Shown here in pieces: positions 22,580 to 34,284 of a stretch of DNA of 64,000 bases (the stretch's first letter is position 1; every line of letters starts with the position of its first letter). The notes beneath the pieces are model-generated. The model searched no databases and was not told where the DNA came from. It was given only the letters and a program-made list of their open reading frames with translations. Location of the stretch: contig OW204012.1 of assembly GCA_934047225.1 (NCBI GenBank), positions 11,408,001-11,472,000 of the forward strand, written 5' to 3'. The position numbers and the translations under genes are program-made. The stretch is from Ypsolopha sequella (lineage: Eukaryota > Arthropoda > Insecta > Lepidoptera > Ypsolophidae).

Positions 22580-22880
22580 ATCTATTGTTAAGTTCGACTG
22601 CTAATTATTAACATAAAATATGTTGTTGTTTATTCGTTTCGTTGTGCACTGCTAATTAGCGGTCGAACAATATATAACTGTTAACGCCTACGTATGTGTG
22701 CGCATCACTCACATGCAACGAGCTGCCGCGCCACCTGCGGTCGCGCACCGAACATTACTTACTGAACCATAGCATTGGTCATACGTGTGATTTAATTATA
22801 TTAATTTAACCTAATTAAACACTGTAATCCAGCAACCATCGTTTCTCTGTTACATTCCACGACCGATTATCCACATCACA
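22580..22880 (+). repeat. Possible solo LTR
   Basis: A TATATAA box near 22672 and a CpG-rich middle (22690-22750) are followed by sequence through TTTCTCTGTTACA near 22853. The layout resembles a Gypsy-type LTR but I could not define a target duplication. Confidence 0.25.
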
Positions 22881-22895
22881 GACGTCCAGCCCCCC

Positions 22896-23250
22896 TATTC
22901 TGTATCTTTAGTTGCCAACTGCACGAGGTGCCTATCATCAAAAACATAGCTAAAAACTGAAATTTCAAAATTGCCTTTAGTGGGTATTGAACTATTAACA
23001 ATCTGTGTCGTCACTTCAAGTGCGAAAATATCCTTAGGACATCGGAATTCGATAGTATATCTATGTTTATTTATTTATTTATTTTTTATTTATTTATTTA
23101 GGAACACCAACAAGAAATACAATAAACTTACTTAAATGGAATAATCTTAAAATGTATACAGCTATTTGTTTTCTTAATTAAAGGCATCCACATCACATGT
23201 TTTTGATGATAGACACCCAGTCCAGAAGGCAACTAGAGATACACAATAGG
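22896..23250. mobile_element. MITE-A copy interrupted by an AT-rich insertion
   Basis: Ends CTATTCTGTATCTTTAGTTG and, inverted, CTATTGTGTATCTCTAGTTG; inverted ends extend about 55 bp. Other copies: 37365-37584, 41207-41428, 61689-61910. Here a piece rich in TTTATTTA (about 23065-23195) interrupts the right inverted repeat and looks like an inverted LINE 3' end. Confidence 0.8.
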
Positions 23251-23592
23251 CCCGCAGTTCTTAACATCTTAACCCTCCACCGGTGACATTATATGTCTGT
23301 GAGACCGGGTAGTCAATATTAATAACAATTTAAACATACACGTAAACTGACTTAAATCTAAGCTTAAAATCTAGACCTCTAATAGATGTATTTTGTGAAA
23401 TTTTCAACTAAAACGCAAAAATCTTATATTTTTTTACCGTTCATCGAATTACATTGCGATTTCAAATAGCTACCTTATTCCACGCCCCTTACCGTTCTCT
23501 TGCCGTAAATGTAAAAAATATGTATTCCTTGAGCACGTAGTACCTACTTGCTCGAGTTGTTTTGCTGTTGTAGATGAGTGATTTTAGTATTA

Positions 23593-23951
23593 CAGTACCC
23601 TCTCGCTAATCCGCCACCAAAAAATCCGGACTACCGGCGGATTACCGAAAAAGGCAGATTATAATGTACAGGAACATCAAATTGAGGAAAACAACAAAAA
23701 AACATAGTAATTTTGTATTAGTACTTATGAAGGTAAATACATATTTATGTACATTTGTATTAAAATTTAAAAATGAACTGACACATTAACTGATTACTCA
23801 GGTTTTGAAAAATACTGCTCTAATTTGGCTTGTTTTATACCAGAATAAATCTTGTTAATAACATGATTACAGAGAGACATCGACTTGCAAAAAATGGGCG
23901 GATTATAGTAGTTGTCGGACTATCAAGCGGCGGACTAGCGAGAGAGTACTG
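23593..23951. mobile_element. pogo/Tigger-type MITE (359 bp), TA target
   Basis: Inverted ends CAGTACCCTCTCGCTAATCC and CAGTACTCTCTCGCTAGTCC flanked by TA. This terminus is typical of the pogo/Tigger branch of Tc1/mariner. No transposase. Confidence 0.85.
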
Positions 23952-24179
23952 TATACATATATATTTTTGGTAGTAATATTACCATTTATGTTTCTTTATT
24001 TTTATGTTTCCAACGTCATAAGACAAACTATTTAAGATTGCTGCGACATCTTTTAGTTCAAAAAATATTGTTAAAATACCTTACAATTTTAATGCAGAGA
24101 GGTTTGATTTATGCAATACCTATATTTTATTGACAAAAAAATATCTAATTTTATAACCTTTCCAATGAAAAGTAGCTAT

Positions 24180-24650
24180 GAACAGCAAATTATAAAAAAA
24201 CTCGTAGTCAAAAACCCCGGTGCTTGAGACCGGGGTCACCAAAAATGTAAGTCAAATACACGTCACCAGTGGCGGGCTAACAATAACAATGCCATTTATT
24301 GGAAAATAAGCTCTTAAGTCGATTACAACATTTTAAAAAAAATCTACTATAAGGAAGTTTGGGTTTTATATCCCGACTCTTATTGCTTAAGACTAACAGA
24401 ATGTTGTGGAAAACATAATTATTATGATTAAATTAACTAACTTATTGACTCAGTGATTAAAAAATGAGAAAGTGGAAAATAGTAATAGTTATCTTTGTGG
24501 AAGTATTTGTGTTAGCGTTAATAACATTCGTTATCAATCAGTTTAATGTCTAATAATGTCTAATTATAATGTCTAATACTAACAGAGATATGATATGACA
24601 ACTGTGTAGGGATACGTAACACGTAAGTAACAAAGTAACGAAGTTGCTCT
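24180..24650 (-). repeat. Possible LTR remnant with primer-binding-like site
   Basis: On the minus strand, TTTTGGTGACCCCGGTCTCA follows a TGTAAGTC-type edge at 24246. TGGTGACCCC is a common retroelement primer-binding start, and AATAAATGGCATTG on the same strand could be its poly(A) signal. The other LTR edge and coding region are not visible. Confidence 0.3.
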
Positions 24651-24698
24651 ATCGGCACAATATGAAAGAGTCTGCCTAAATTTTAATTGGCAATAAAT

Positions 24699-24808
24699 TC
24701 AAATAGTTTATTGTGTAAAGTAGGTATACATAATACACTTTTTACGAGTCAAATTTAATCTTGTAATATATAAGTATGTTCTAAAATAATAAATGTACAT
24801 GATTTATT

Positions 24809-24839
<31 letters not shown>

Positions 24840-25225
24840 CTTCTTTATTCCATTTCCACAGCATTACACAACAAAGAAAAGACAAAATACACATTTTACT
24901 ACATTTAGTTTATATACATTATTATATACATTATTATATATTATATACGATTAAAATGATAGATAAAATCTATAATTTATACAAGATGAAATTAAATCTA
25001 ATCAGCCGCCCGAACCCATACCGGAGACCCGGCCACGGACCAGGAACAAGGTTCAATGATCACCAACCGAGCCCGCACGAATTCAGGCGGCCAACCAAAT
25101 CCCACTTTATATGCTACATACCTAATAGGTTACATATTTAAATATATGCCTACCTCCACCCAGTCGATTAGTCTTGCTAAGAAGAAAGGCAAGAAACTTA
25201 GCAAGATCATGTCTTTTTTTTTTAT
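24699..25225 (-). mobile_element. Retroelement 3' end (GAATTT-tail family), inverted, with GATA insert
   Basis: Inverted relative of 7504-8096, including CATACCGGAGACCCGGCCAC. A (GATA)n run at about 24810-24838 and a second LINE tail (ACTTCTTTATTCCATTTCCA) interrupt it. Confidence 0.7.
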
Positions 25226-26030
25226 TCGTGGGAAGCTCTCAATTAAGCACGCAGTTAGTGCTTACAGAATCCTTGTCTAGGCTCGTTGGTCCAGAATACC
25301 TTAATACGTTTCTAACGACTTGAAAATATTCAAATTCACTTTCCCATCAAGCGATCATTATTGCCATTGCTAAAAAAGACAACAAAAAATTGTGACGCTT
25401 CATTTATCATAGTAAATAATAAGAGTGCATAGAGTTGAAACTTGCTTGAAAAAACAAAACATAAATGATTAGGGGCATTTGCGAAACCGCAAGGTAAAGT
25501 TAACAATGGATTTTCACTTTTTCGGGGGCAATATGTGCCTGCTGAAAATGATTATTTTTGGGACAAAAAAGTTTTTTAAGAGGCTATGCGAATTTTATTT
25601 TTGTCACTGTCGGTTACTTTTTTTTTTTTTTTTCAAAACTTCATAGGTAGTTACAAATAAGAATCTTCGCCAAACTACTGGGTAATTTGTTGTCGACAAC
25701 GCTCTTCCACTTTTACTATTCTACCTTATTATTCTACATATTTTTCTCTAAAACCTACCACAATATCTTACATTTTATATATCTTTATTCTTTTTTACAT
25801 CTTTATTCATTTTATATATCTTTATTTTATATATTTTGACATGGCCCTTCTTCAGTATGTCGCCAATTTGGTCAGCATACGTCCTTATAGGTCGGCCTGG
25901 TCGAGCTGTACCTTCCACTTGCGCACCATGAATTTCTTTCGTCACTCTACTTTCATTCATCCTCTCTACATCTATATGGACAAAACTATTTAATGTTAAT
26001 TAGTTAATCGCGGTTAAAAGCAGCGTTTAA

Positions 26031-26439
26031 GAGGCTATGCGAATTTTATTTTTGTCACTCCAAGCGAAAAATCGCGCAGTGAGAGGGGCGGATTCGGGGC
26101 AAAAGGAAAAAAAAATGGTTTTATATTTTTATTAAAAAAAAAATATATAGCTAGCAAAATTTTAAATATCAAATCTCTAGATATTGTTAAAACACACCTA
26201 ATAAAATATGTTTCAGTTCTGTATATGGTTCCTATTCGTCAAACGAGGACAAAAAGTGTGTTTGAAGACCACATTTCAACAATTATTTCTGTAAAAGGAA
26301 AATTTATCCAAACCTGTTTTCCAATATCAAAACCCTAGATTATATAGTCAAAATGCATATACCAGAAATTTATTAAAATTTTCCGTGTATTTCATGAAAT
26401 ACACAGAAAAGAAACACTCGTAATTTTTCGCATATCGCC
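26031..26439 (+). mobile_element. TTAA-flanked MITE, full length (family T1)
   Basis: Starts GAGGCTATGCGAATTTTATT and ends TTTCGCATATCGCC, with TTAA on both sides (26027-26030, 26440-26443). Other copies: 8866-9845, 34285-34699 (-), 49441-49847. A TTAA duplication suggests piggyBac-type mobilisation. Confidence 0.8.
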
Positions 26440-26451
26440 TTAAAATTAAGA

Positions 26452-26520
26452 CGCAGTAGCTCAGGCGGTAGGTCGCTGAACTTACAAGAACCGCGGGTTG
26501 AATTACCTCCGAGCACTAAC
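26452..26520 (+). repeat. tRNA-like sequence, probably SINE head
   Basis: An A-box match (TAGCTCAGGCGG) is followed by a degenerate B box (GGTTGAATTACC). No paired acceptor stem, so not a working tRNA gene. Confidence 0.45.
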
Positions 26521-27059
26521 CATTGGATTTTTGAAGTTTTATATATGTCGCCGTACAACGGTGGAAGCTGCTTTTTCGCGAAATAGCCGCTTTTTCGTGA
26601 AAAACCGAATTAGGGCTGACCCTTTACGCGATGATACGAAATTATTCCGCTTTTTCGCGAAAAAGCAGATATTTCACTGAAAAGCGAGATCAAAATAATT
26701 CCTATAGCTTAATTTCTAAAAGGTTTTTTTTTTCAGAGAAATTTGAGAATTTTAAACATTGAACTGATTTTGATATGTGATTGCTTATTAAAAAAAAGTG
26801 GTCTGTCTCTGTCTGTCTACTCATCTGTCTGTAAGCAAATTATTATAAATTTATCTTGATAGCAAAGGACACATTTCTAAACAGCCATTTCTCAAGTGAC
26901 GTCACACGAAGGCAAATGGAAGTTGCAGATTTTTCGTAAAAATATTCATCATCATGAGGTTTTTTAGACCACAGGTTCTAAAATACGGCTTATTAAACCT
27001 ATATCTCGAAATGGTTTAACACACCTTAATATAATTTAATCTAAGCGAATTACGAAAGT

Positions 27060-27190
27060 AAAAATTAGGTGTGACGACAAGCGAAGCGAAAAAGAGCGTG
27101 TTAGGTTTAATATAAATAAATTTGAGGAACCAGGTGAACTGGAGTGGAGCGAGGCGGAGCGAGGCGACCCTCTATGTTTTAACAGTTTTT
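27060..27190 (+). repeat. GAGCGAGGCGGAGCGAGGCG-type repeat
   Basis: Begins AGGTGTGACGACAAGCGAAG and ends CTATGTTTTAACAG. A related stretch is at 35765-35870. Class unknown. Confidence 0.5.
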
Positions 27191-27497
27191 TTTTATTTTT
27201 TTACTTATTCCATTTCATATTACAACATAAATCCACAGCTCATTACATAGCATAGATTCTATTTAAACTTCCTAATTATAAGCAAATTACAGATTTTTAT
27301 CATATTTGCCAAACATTTGATAAGAAAGAGACAAAAAATATAAATTTCGGTTCTACAATTGAGACTAAAAACTAAGACTGATTAAGAAAAACTACAATTA
27401 TGACACGCAAATGAGGTTAAAAGTCAGTCGCTTAGCGCAAACTTAACTTTGTTTTCCGTATTTAGAAGTAATAAAATTAAAAGCATTTCGATAGTTT

Positions 27498-27660
27498 AGT
27501 ACTAGTGAGGTTTATAAAGCAAGCGCTTGAAATTGTATACACAATTACTTATGATCTTTTCAAAACCAACTTAAAATGCTGTTTTAACTTTGTTTGGACA
27601 AGATCTTGACTAATTGTGCGTTAAATTTCAAACTAATTCTTTATAAACCTCACTAGTACG
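27498..27660. mobile_element. Small element with 21-bp perfect inverted ends
   Basis: Left end GTACTAGTGAGGTTTATAAA and its exact inverse at the right end. The inner part resembles 51885-51960. Confidence 0.65.
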
Positions 27661-27753
27661 TATTATATGATTATATCTGATACCGGACCCAGGATAGGGC
27701 CCAAAATATATCTCACATTAACTTGCATTTTATTTCATTAAGTGTATTTCATT

Positions 27754-28284
27754 AGGTGACTTTTTGATCATCGTCCAAATTCATACTGGTGGCTTGGTAA
27801 GTGATCAGTATCATGGATCAATAACAATTTTGGTGAAATTCGTAAAATGAAATTTCGACTCCCCATAGTGATTCACTCGGGACTGGAAGTGAATTTCTAT
27901 GGGAAGCCGAAATTTCATTTTAGGAATTTCACTAAAATTTTTACTGATCCAAGATATTCAAATTCAAATTCAAATTCAAATAGTTTATTTTGCAAAGCAG
28001 GTATAGATATATACACTTTTTACACGTCAAATTTAATCTAATAAAAAAATATATGTAATAAAATAATAAATGTACATGAACTAAATTAAAGGTTTATTTA
28101 ATTTACGTAGCAATATATTTACGATTAAAATGATAGGTAAAATATATATTATACAAGGTAAAATCCAATCAGCCGCCCGAATCCATACCGGAGACCCGGC
28201 CAGGGACCAGGAACAAGGTTCAATGATCACTGATCACTTATCAAGCCTCCAGTATGAATTTGGACGACGATCAAAAAGTCACCT
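27754..28284. mobile_element. MITE-B copy split by a retroelement tail
   Basis: Inverted ends of about 55 bp begin AGGTGACTTTTTGATCATCG. The body has a second internal palindrome (GTGAAATTCGTAAAATGAAA). A retroelement tail (27957-28222) splits it; the copy at 57513-57750 is intact there. Confidence 0.8.
27957..28222 (-). mobile_element. Retroelement 3' end with (AAATTC)n tail
   Basis: Four TTCAAA units at the start (tail of a minus-strand insertion), then the family sequence. It lies between GATCCAAGATA and CTGATCACTT of MITE-B, which are contiguous at 57513-57750. Confidence 0.75.
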
Positions 28285-28454
28285 TGTATAAACTACTATT
28301 ATACTATCTGTGCTAATACTGAATTGGCGTCAACTGCCACATACCAAAAAGTTTTTTAAATTTTTAACATATAAACAAGAAAAACAAAGTTAAGTTGCGC
28401 TATGCTACTGACGTTTAACCTTAAAAGATCACTTTATCACTATCACTTCACTAT

Positions 28455-29878
28455 CACTGACACTATCACTATCACTGCATATTATAAAACAAAGTCGCTT
28501 TCCGCTGTCTGTCTGTCCATATGTATGCTTAGATCTTTAAAACTACGCAACGGATTTTAATGCGGTTTTTTTAATAGATAGAGTGATTCAAGAGGAAGAT
28601 TTATATGTATAATACATGCATAATATAGTAGAGAAACACTGATAATATTAGAGGTTTCTGATGTGATTTCGTAAATAAACACATTTTTTGCGCTTACATT
28701 GCAAACGCTGGCTGAACCCTACGAGATAGATCAAAATAATGTACTACAGTATTGTACACCTTAAAAAGGTCTACAAAAAAGTCCGCGATTGTGTATGTCT
28801 ATCTCTTAGAGATAACCCACAATAATAATTTTTTATCCTTTGCTTTTAACGAGAAATAATGGCTTATTTACGAAGCGATTTTAAGGGCCTTACTATTGCC
28901 AAATGGGTACTTTCTAAAGCCTACTCCTCGTTTATGGCCAAACCAAAAATAATGAAAAAATGTATTATGAATAATCAACTCTTAGAGAACATATGCAACA
29001 TTTTTCTTTTTCATACCACCAAAACTTCTACATGAATTTTTTTTTTACTGAATGGTGTTTTTGACCTCAAATTCCCTACTGCTCCTGAGTGGCTTGGCCG
29101 ATTGAATTCATCTATGCTTTGATAAATAGATAAAATTTATAGCTATAAACATAACATAAGATTATTCAATCGAGTAATCACGTCCAAGTGAAAAGTATAA
29201 GTTTCTCCTATTTCGCCCTCTCAAGCGTCGAGCGTCGTAAGAGCCACTATGCATTGCGCGCTGATATGAACGTTATTTCAATGTCGTTTCCGTTGATATT
29301 TGTAGTGACAAATATCGAGCTGCTAATTTGGCGATGGTAATCGCCTTAAGAAATACAGCATTAATCTCTATCCAATTAAGTACCTTAAGGCTTGAATAAG
29401 CGTGGATTTGGTAAAATTGCGTATATTTAGCTCGATTTGTAGGCCAAACTGGCTACTATAAAATTCTGGGAAATATATAATTATGTACTTAATCATGTTT
29501 TTCTGACGAATTAAGCCTTCATAGATTATCGAAGTTTTATATCTTTACTCAAATAAATATATATCTGTAGGTACCTAATTTCATTCTGTACATTCAATTC
29601 GCTCGGACACGGAATATGCGTTTGAAATTAATCTTTCACGCAATAAAAGATCTCATTATTATCTACAAAAAAGCCTTACTACTTTATTTCTGTATGTCCT
29701 AATGGAGCCACGATTTCAAAATAACTAAAGTTTTGCGGGCGCGGCATCTGATTAGAGCGGGATAGAGAGTTAAAAAACAAACGCGTTAGAGCGGGACCGA
29801 ATTTTAGCGTAGTGCAGCCCCTTAAATACTGTACTATCACCATTGCACCCGTGCGAAGCCGGGGCGGGTCGCTAGTAT
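28455..29878 (+). mobile_element. Helitron-like H2 element, nearly complete, with nested MITE
   Basis: Starts near ATATTATAAAACAAAGTCGC and ends AAGCCGGGGCGGGTCGCTAG. The CTAG end suits a Helitron. The TTAA MITE at 28885-29345 lies inside it. No helicase coding region. Confidence 0.65.
28885..29345. mobile_element. TTAA-flanked MITE (family T2), 461 bp
   Basis: Ends GGGCCTTACTATTGCCAAAT and, inverted, GGCGATTACCATCGCCAAAT, with TTAA at 28881-28884 and 29346-29349. An inverted copy is at 41845-42310. Two other H2 copies show the empty TTAA site. Confidence 0.85.
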
Positions 29879-29950
29879 GTAATAGATTTAAATAATGTTA
29901 GTTGGTTGTGTGTGTGAGTGTTTTGTTTGAGTGCTAATAAAAAAGTGCTA

Positions 29951-31258
29951 CGAGGGGCATGCCAAAAGAAGTTAGATACTCTTTACTCCTTTGATTGACA
30001 CTGGCAAGTTATACATCATCTTGTAGGCTGGTTGTTTGTTGATATATCTGAAAATAGAACGCACATCATTTCTTTTTTTTTTTATTTGGATGAGCATCAT
30101 TTTTCCGAGAACCTGGCGGGAATTCGCTTGCAGCAATGGAGCTCAGTCGAAGTGATTGTCGCGCTATGATTTATTATGACTATAAAAAAGTTTTAAGCCT
30201 CAAGAATGTTTTGAACTTTTGGCTACTACTTTTGGTGAGTCTGTTTGCTCACAAACAACAGTATTTAATTGGATTGTTGAATTTAAAAGAGGACGGGGAT
30301 GTCTCAAAGATGAAGCGAAGACAGGTCGGCTGCCAACCGCGGTCACAGAAGAAGACGTTCGTGCAGTCGAAAAACTTATTCGCGAAAACCAACGAATTAT
30401 GTATGTAGAGCTGGAGCGAGAACAGGGAATTGGATCAGCAGCAATGCAAACCATAATTCACGACCAAGGTGGTCTCCGTAAATGTTGTTTGAGATGGGTG
30501 CCGCACAAACTTACCGATGAGCAGAAAGACCGTCGGTTGGATTGGTGCCTATTCATGATAGATAAATTCGACGGTGGCGAGAAAAAAAATGTGTATGATA
30601 TACTGACTGGTGATGAAACATGGCTTTATAACTATGATCCCGAAACAAAGTGAAATTCGACTGTATGGTGCTTTGAAGATGAGCCAACTCCAACGAAATG
30701 TCGCCGTGCACGAAGCACACAGAAACAAATGGTCGCCTCGTTTTTCAGCAAAACGGATCATATTGCTACTGCAGTGCCAGAGAATCAAAGAACGATGAAC
30801 TCCGAATGGTATGTGACAGTTTGTGCTCCAACAGTAATATCAGCTTGGTGTGACAAGCGACCGAAGTCAGGAATCCGACGCCTTCTCAGGCACCACGACA
30901 ATGCAGCGTCGCACACGTCTGCCAAAACACTTGACTTTTTCGACTCAAAAAATGCGTCAATCCTCCCTCACTCACCATATTCCCCTGACCTAGTACCTTA
31001 TGATTTTACCTGTTTCCAAAAATCAAAGAAAAAATAAAGGGGAAGAAGTTTGAAAGCAAAGAAGATGCACTGGCTGCCTATATTTTCGAGATTTCAGAGG
31101 TGTCTAAAGAAGAGTGGTCTATGGTATTTTCCAATTAGTTCAGACGTATGGAAAAGTGTATACGTGCTCAGGGTGAATACTTCGAAAAGATCGATACTTG
31201 TAATAAAGAATAAATGTTATAATCTTTGAGTATCTAATTTCTTTTGGCATGCCCCTCG
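29951..31258 (+). mobile_element. mariner element 1 (1308 bp), decayed
   Basis: About 30-bp inverted ends CGAGGGGCATGCCAAAAGAA with one mismatch seen, flanked by TA on both sides. Encodes a broken DD34D transposase. Confidence 0.92.
30136..31213 (+). pseudogene. mariner transposase, inactivated
   Basis: Recognisable from MELSRSDCRAMIYYDYKK near the start. After a frameshift near 30200 the frame reads TTVFNWIVEFKRGRG, ARSxxQKMV-type linker sequence, and TGDETWLYNYDPETK (first catalytic Asp). An in-frame TGA at 30651-30653 interrupts it. The frame continues with HHDNAASHTSAKTLDFF and YSPDLVPYDF, which puts 34 residues between the second and third Asp, the DD34D pattern. A further frameshift near 31020 precedes GKKFESKEDALAAY. 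At least three lesions, so inactive. Confidence 0.9.
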
Positions 31259-31349
31259 TACAAGTAATAGTTTCAAATTTTTTAATGTAATAAAATAGAC
31301 TACATTGTTGAATCCGTGCGTTCATGAAGCAAGCGAAGAACATGATTTT

Positions 31350-31655
31350 TAAGAGCGGTTCCGCAGCTGGATTGTGAAAAACCCGCCTTTTTCTAATTAA
31401 TCGAAACAGTACAAGTCCTGGAAAGGCTTATGTCCAGTAGTGGACGAACTAGGCTGATGGATGGATGGATGTAGATTTAAATTCAAAATTCACTCAATAG
31501 TTATTCAACAAAACCTTATTACCTATGTATTGTGTATGCTGCCACCGCAACGTTTCCATTGGTTTCTGTAAATTAGAATTTCAAACTTTATTCAATTCAA
31601 ATTTCGATTAATTACAAAATGGCGGGTTTTTCACTATCCAGCTGCGAAACCGCTC
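31350..31655. mobile_element. Foldback element with SINE fragment inside
   Basis: About 52-bp inverted ends GAGCGGTTCCGCAGCTGGAT / inverse at 31604-31655. A fragment of the (ATGG)n SINE (31411-31471) lies within. Confidence 0.7.
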
Positions 31656-31732
31656 GTAAGTGCATTGCTATTCTTGCAGAATAGATTCATTTCTGAAAAA
31701 TATTTGTTGTATTTTTACTGCCGAATCACTGT

Positions 31733-32459
31733 AGATATTTCGTATATCATCACTATCACTAGTTTCATCCTCTTAAGGTGGTTGCGAATCGTAACTTGCT
31801 ATAGATCTCGTTCCGAAACGCACACCTTGTGGTTGTTTTATTTATTTCTAACTAAATAAATATTAAATAAAGGTTATTTATGGCATTACTAAGCTTGGGA
31901 TATCTCTGATGAATAAAATACGAAACGAAGATATCCGTCAGAGATCGAAGGTGACCGACATAGCCTGCAGAATCAGTAAGTTGAAGTGGCAGTGGACTGA
32001 CCATATTTGTCGTCGACGTGATAACCGTTGGGGCCGTAAAACATTGGAATGTAGACAACGTACAGCAAAGCGCAGTGTAGGCCACCCTCATGCCCGCTGG
32101 ACTGACGATCTGAAGGACGTTGCGGGTGGCGTGGATGAGGATGACTGGGGCCTTACGGCCCCAACGGTTATCACGTCGGCGACAAATATGGCAAATCCAC
32201 TGCCACTTCAACTTACTGATTCTGCAGGCTATGTCGGTCACCTTCGATCTCTGACGGATATCTTCGTTTCGTATTATATTCATCAGAGATATCCCAAGCT
32301 TAGTAATGCCATAAATAACCTTTATTTAATATTTATTTAGTTAGAAATAAATAAAACAACCACAAGGTGTGCGTTTCGGAACGAGATCTATAGCAAGTTA
32401 CGATTCGCAACCACCTTAAGAGGATGAAACTAGTGATAGTGATGATATACGAAATATCT
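31733..32459. repeat. Palindrome of a LINE 3' end, arms about 310 bp
   Basis: 31733-32042 and 32150-32459 are near-exact reverse complements around a ~107-bp centre. The arms include flanking sequence as well as LINE coding sequence, so the inversion happened after the LINE had inserted. Confidence 0.88.
31909..32150 (+). pseudogene. RTE-like LINE reverse transcriptase, extreme C-terminus
   Basis: Reads MNKIRNEDIRQRSKVTDIAC, LKWQWTDHICRRRDNRWGRK and VGHPHARWTDDLKDVAG. The pattern R-T/S-K-V-T-D-I, W-x-W-x-G/D-H-I-x-R, W-x-D-D-L is the conserved end of many insect LINE polyproteins. It is only the last ~80 residues, and the inverted arm encodes part of it again on the minus strand. Confidence 0.8.
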
Positions 32460-32923
32460 ATATACAAAATATCTGTCAAAAAATCTCCTTGAAAAATTAA
32501 TCATCTGTCACTTTTGATAGCTGTCGAAAATCTGTAAAAAATAAATCGATGAATCCCATCATGAAAGTACAAATGAAACTCCCATCTGTCCTATCCGGTA
32601 AAAAAGTACTTGGTTGAGTCTTTGGTCCTATCTTATGATAGAACAGAATAATAGTACAGATGGGAACAAATGGTCCGAAAATTTACACAATTATTTTAAA
32701 AGATACCTACCTACCTCACTATTTTTTATAAAAGGTGTTGTGAAACCAGAGGTGTGACGACGAGGAAAAAAGTTACTCGCCGTCACCCTGGTGTGACAAG
32801 CTGGTGTGACGAGGAGTCGTAAATCAGTGGGACAGTGTACCAAGCGTTTTTTTTTTCAGAAGTACCTACTATTTTGAGAATTATCTAGGTATCATTAAAA
32901 ATAAGACAATATGGAAGAACAAC

Positions 32924-33288
32924 AGGTGGTAGAGCTGATGCCGGGCTCGACTGTGGAGGTCCTCCATCTTACTTGGAGACCCCCTCGAAGTAACTCGGGG
33001 GAGAGTAAGAGGACAGCTCACAGGCAAAAAACCAGGAGGCCCACCATGCCTGGGACCGATGGATGGCGGTATATCCATCCATCCCTAATAGCCGGGCCTT
33101 ATATGGAACAGACTGGTGACGGGCAGTGGCGTCACTGGCGCGAGGGTTCCGGCACCGCGCTCACCAACCCGCCTGCCCAGCGTGTGTGAGTATGGGCAAT
33201 TCTTCCAGAATGACCGCCGGGAGTGGCAAAGTCCTGGAAAGGCTTATGTCCAGCAGTGGACCAACTAGGCTGATGGATGGATGGATGG
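32924..33288 (+). mobile_element. (ATGG)n-tail SINE, copy 1
   Basis: Runs from AGGTGGTAGAGCTGATGCCG to a GGATGGATGG tail, flanked by ATGGAAGAA (32911-32919 and 33289-33297). Contains CTTATGTCCAGCAGTGGACC, like the 3' ends of lepidopteran LINEs, which suggests it borrows their machinery. Frames inside it (reading VLERLMSSSG) are not genes. Confidence 0.85.
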
Positions 33289-33511
33289 ATGGAAGAATGA
33301 CAGAGGAACACTTTTTGTATCGCGAAATCTCCTCAAGTACAGCCTTTAAATAAATAACATATTTTATATTCAAATATTTAATACAGCACTTAGGCAGCTC
33401 GTTGATGTCTTTTCTATGAAAGATTTTTGGTGTTACACAAAACTGTTTATTTGGAAAACTAACAACACATTCGGAGTAAATTGTAATACATGGGGTTTAA
33501 ATTGACAGACA

Positions 33512-33580
33512 GCGGTGGTTCAGTCGGTAATACTCTCAATCTTTAGATCCTTGTTCGAATCCTGCCCGACCATCATGCAA
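33512..33580 (+). repeat. tRNA-like sequence
   Basis: A-box TGGTTCAGTCGG and B-box GTTCGAATCC are well matched, spaced as in a tRNA. The acceptor stem does not pair and no CCA-type end is seen, so a tRNA-derived SINE or pseudogene is more likely than a gene. Confidence 0.5.
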
Positions 33581-33659
33581 CAGTAAACTTTATCTGCTCC
33601 CATACTGCAATAAGGTAATTGCAACATCAAAAGCAGTTTTATAAGTACCAACATTGTTA

Positions 33660-34010
33660 ATTCGATGTTATAATATTACAAAAATACAAAATACAAAATT
33701 ATTTATTTCAAAACTTGTACATACAATATCGTATACAGTGATTGGAGTCTCCTTTTAAGTAAGATATACCTGTAATAGAAGGCTGCACTCTTACATAAGT
33801 AATAAATCTTCCATATTATATGTAACTTTAAACTAAAAAATAAGAAAAATAAATACAAAAACAATAAACCAAACCAAAAAGTAGATTTAGAAAAATTGAG
33901 AAAAATGTTGCCCATACTTAGATGATGTGTGAGTGTGTATGCGTGAGGAGGAGTGAGAGAGTGAGTGAAAGTATATATGGGGTGTGTATGAACAAATAAA
34001 AGGCTTTATA
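33660..34010 (-). repeat. Retroelement 3' UTR remnant
   Basis: A TTATTTATTTCAAAACTTGT start, an AT-rich body and a (GTGT)/(GAGT)-rich far end resemble an inverted LINE 3' region. The stretch 35037-35380 has a similar layout. Confidence 0.4.
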
Positions 34011-34284
34011 TTTGTGTTTGTATTGCATTATAACACCGCGATTCTGCGCTGCGATTGGCCCAATTTATTATAAGAAGAGAGTCAATCAACAACAGAGACG
34101 GGAAAAAAATCGCGACCTTATTTCTTAAGCGGCGTGGCTTTTTCTTGATTGGCCTTCAAGGCAGTACTACTGGGACGACGCACCCGCTCACTTCGTTAGT
34201 TTCGTAAACAAGCACTCGTGTCCTAATGTCCTAAATTATATTACAGTTGCACAAAATACTATTTTATAATTCATATGAAATACA

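Noticed and set aside
31905..31950. Apparent hammerhead (CTGATGA ... GAAA ... GTC, with pairing stems) on the + strand
   Set aside because: The match lies in LINE coding sequence (SLMNKIRNEDIRQRSK) conserved at the protein level, and stem II would have only two weak pairs. Most likely coincidence.
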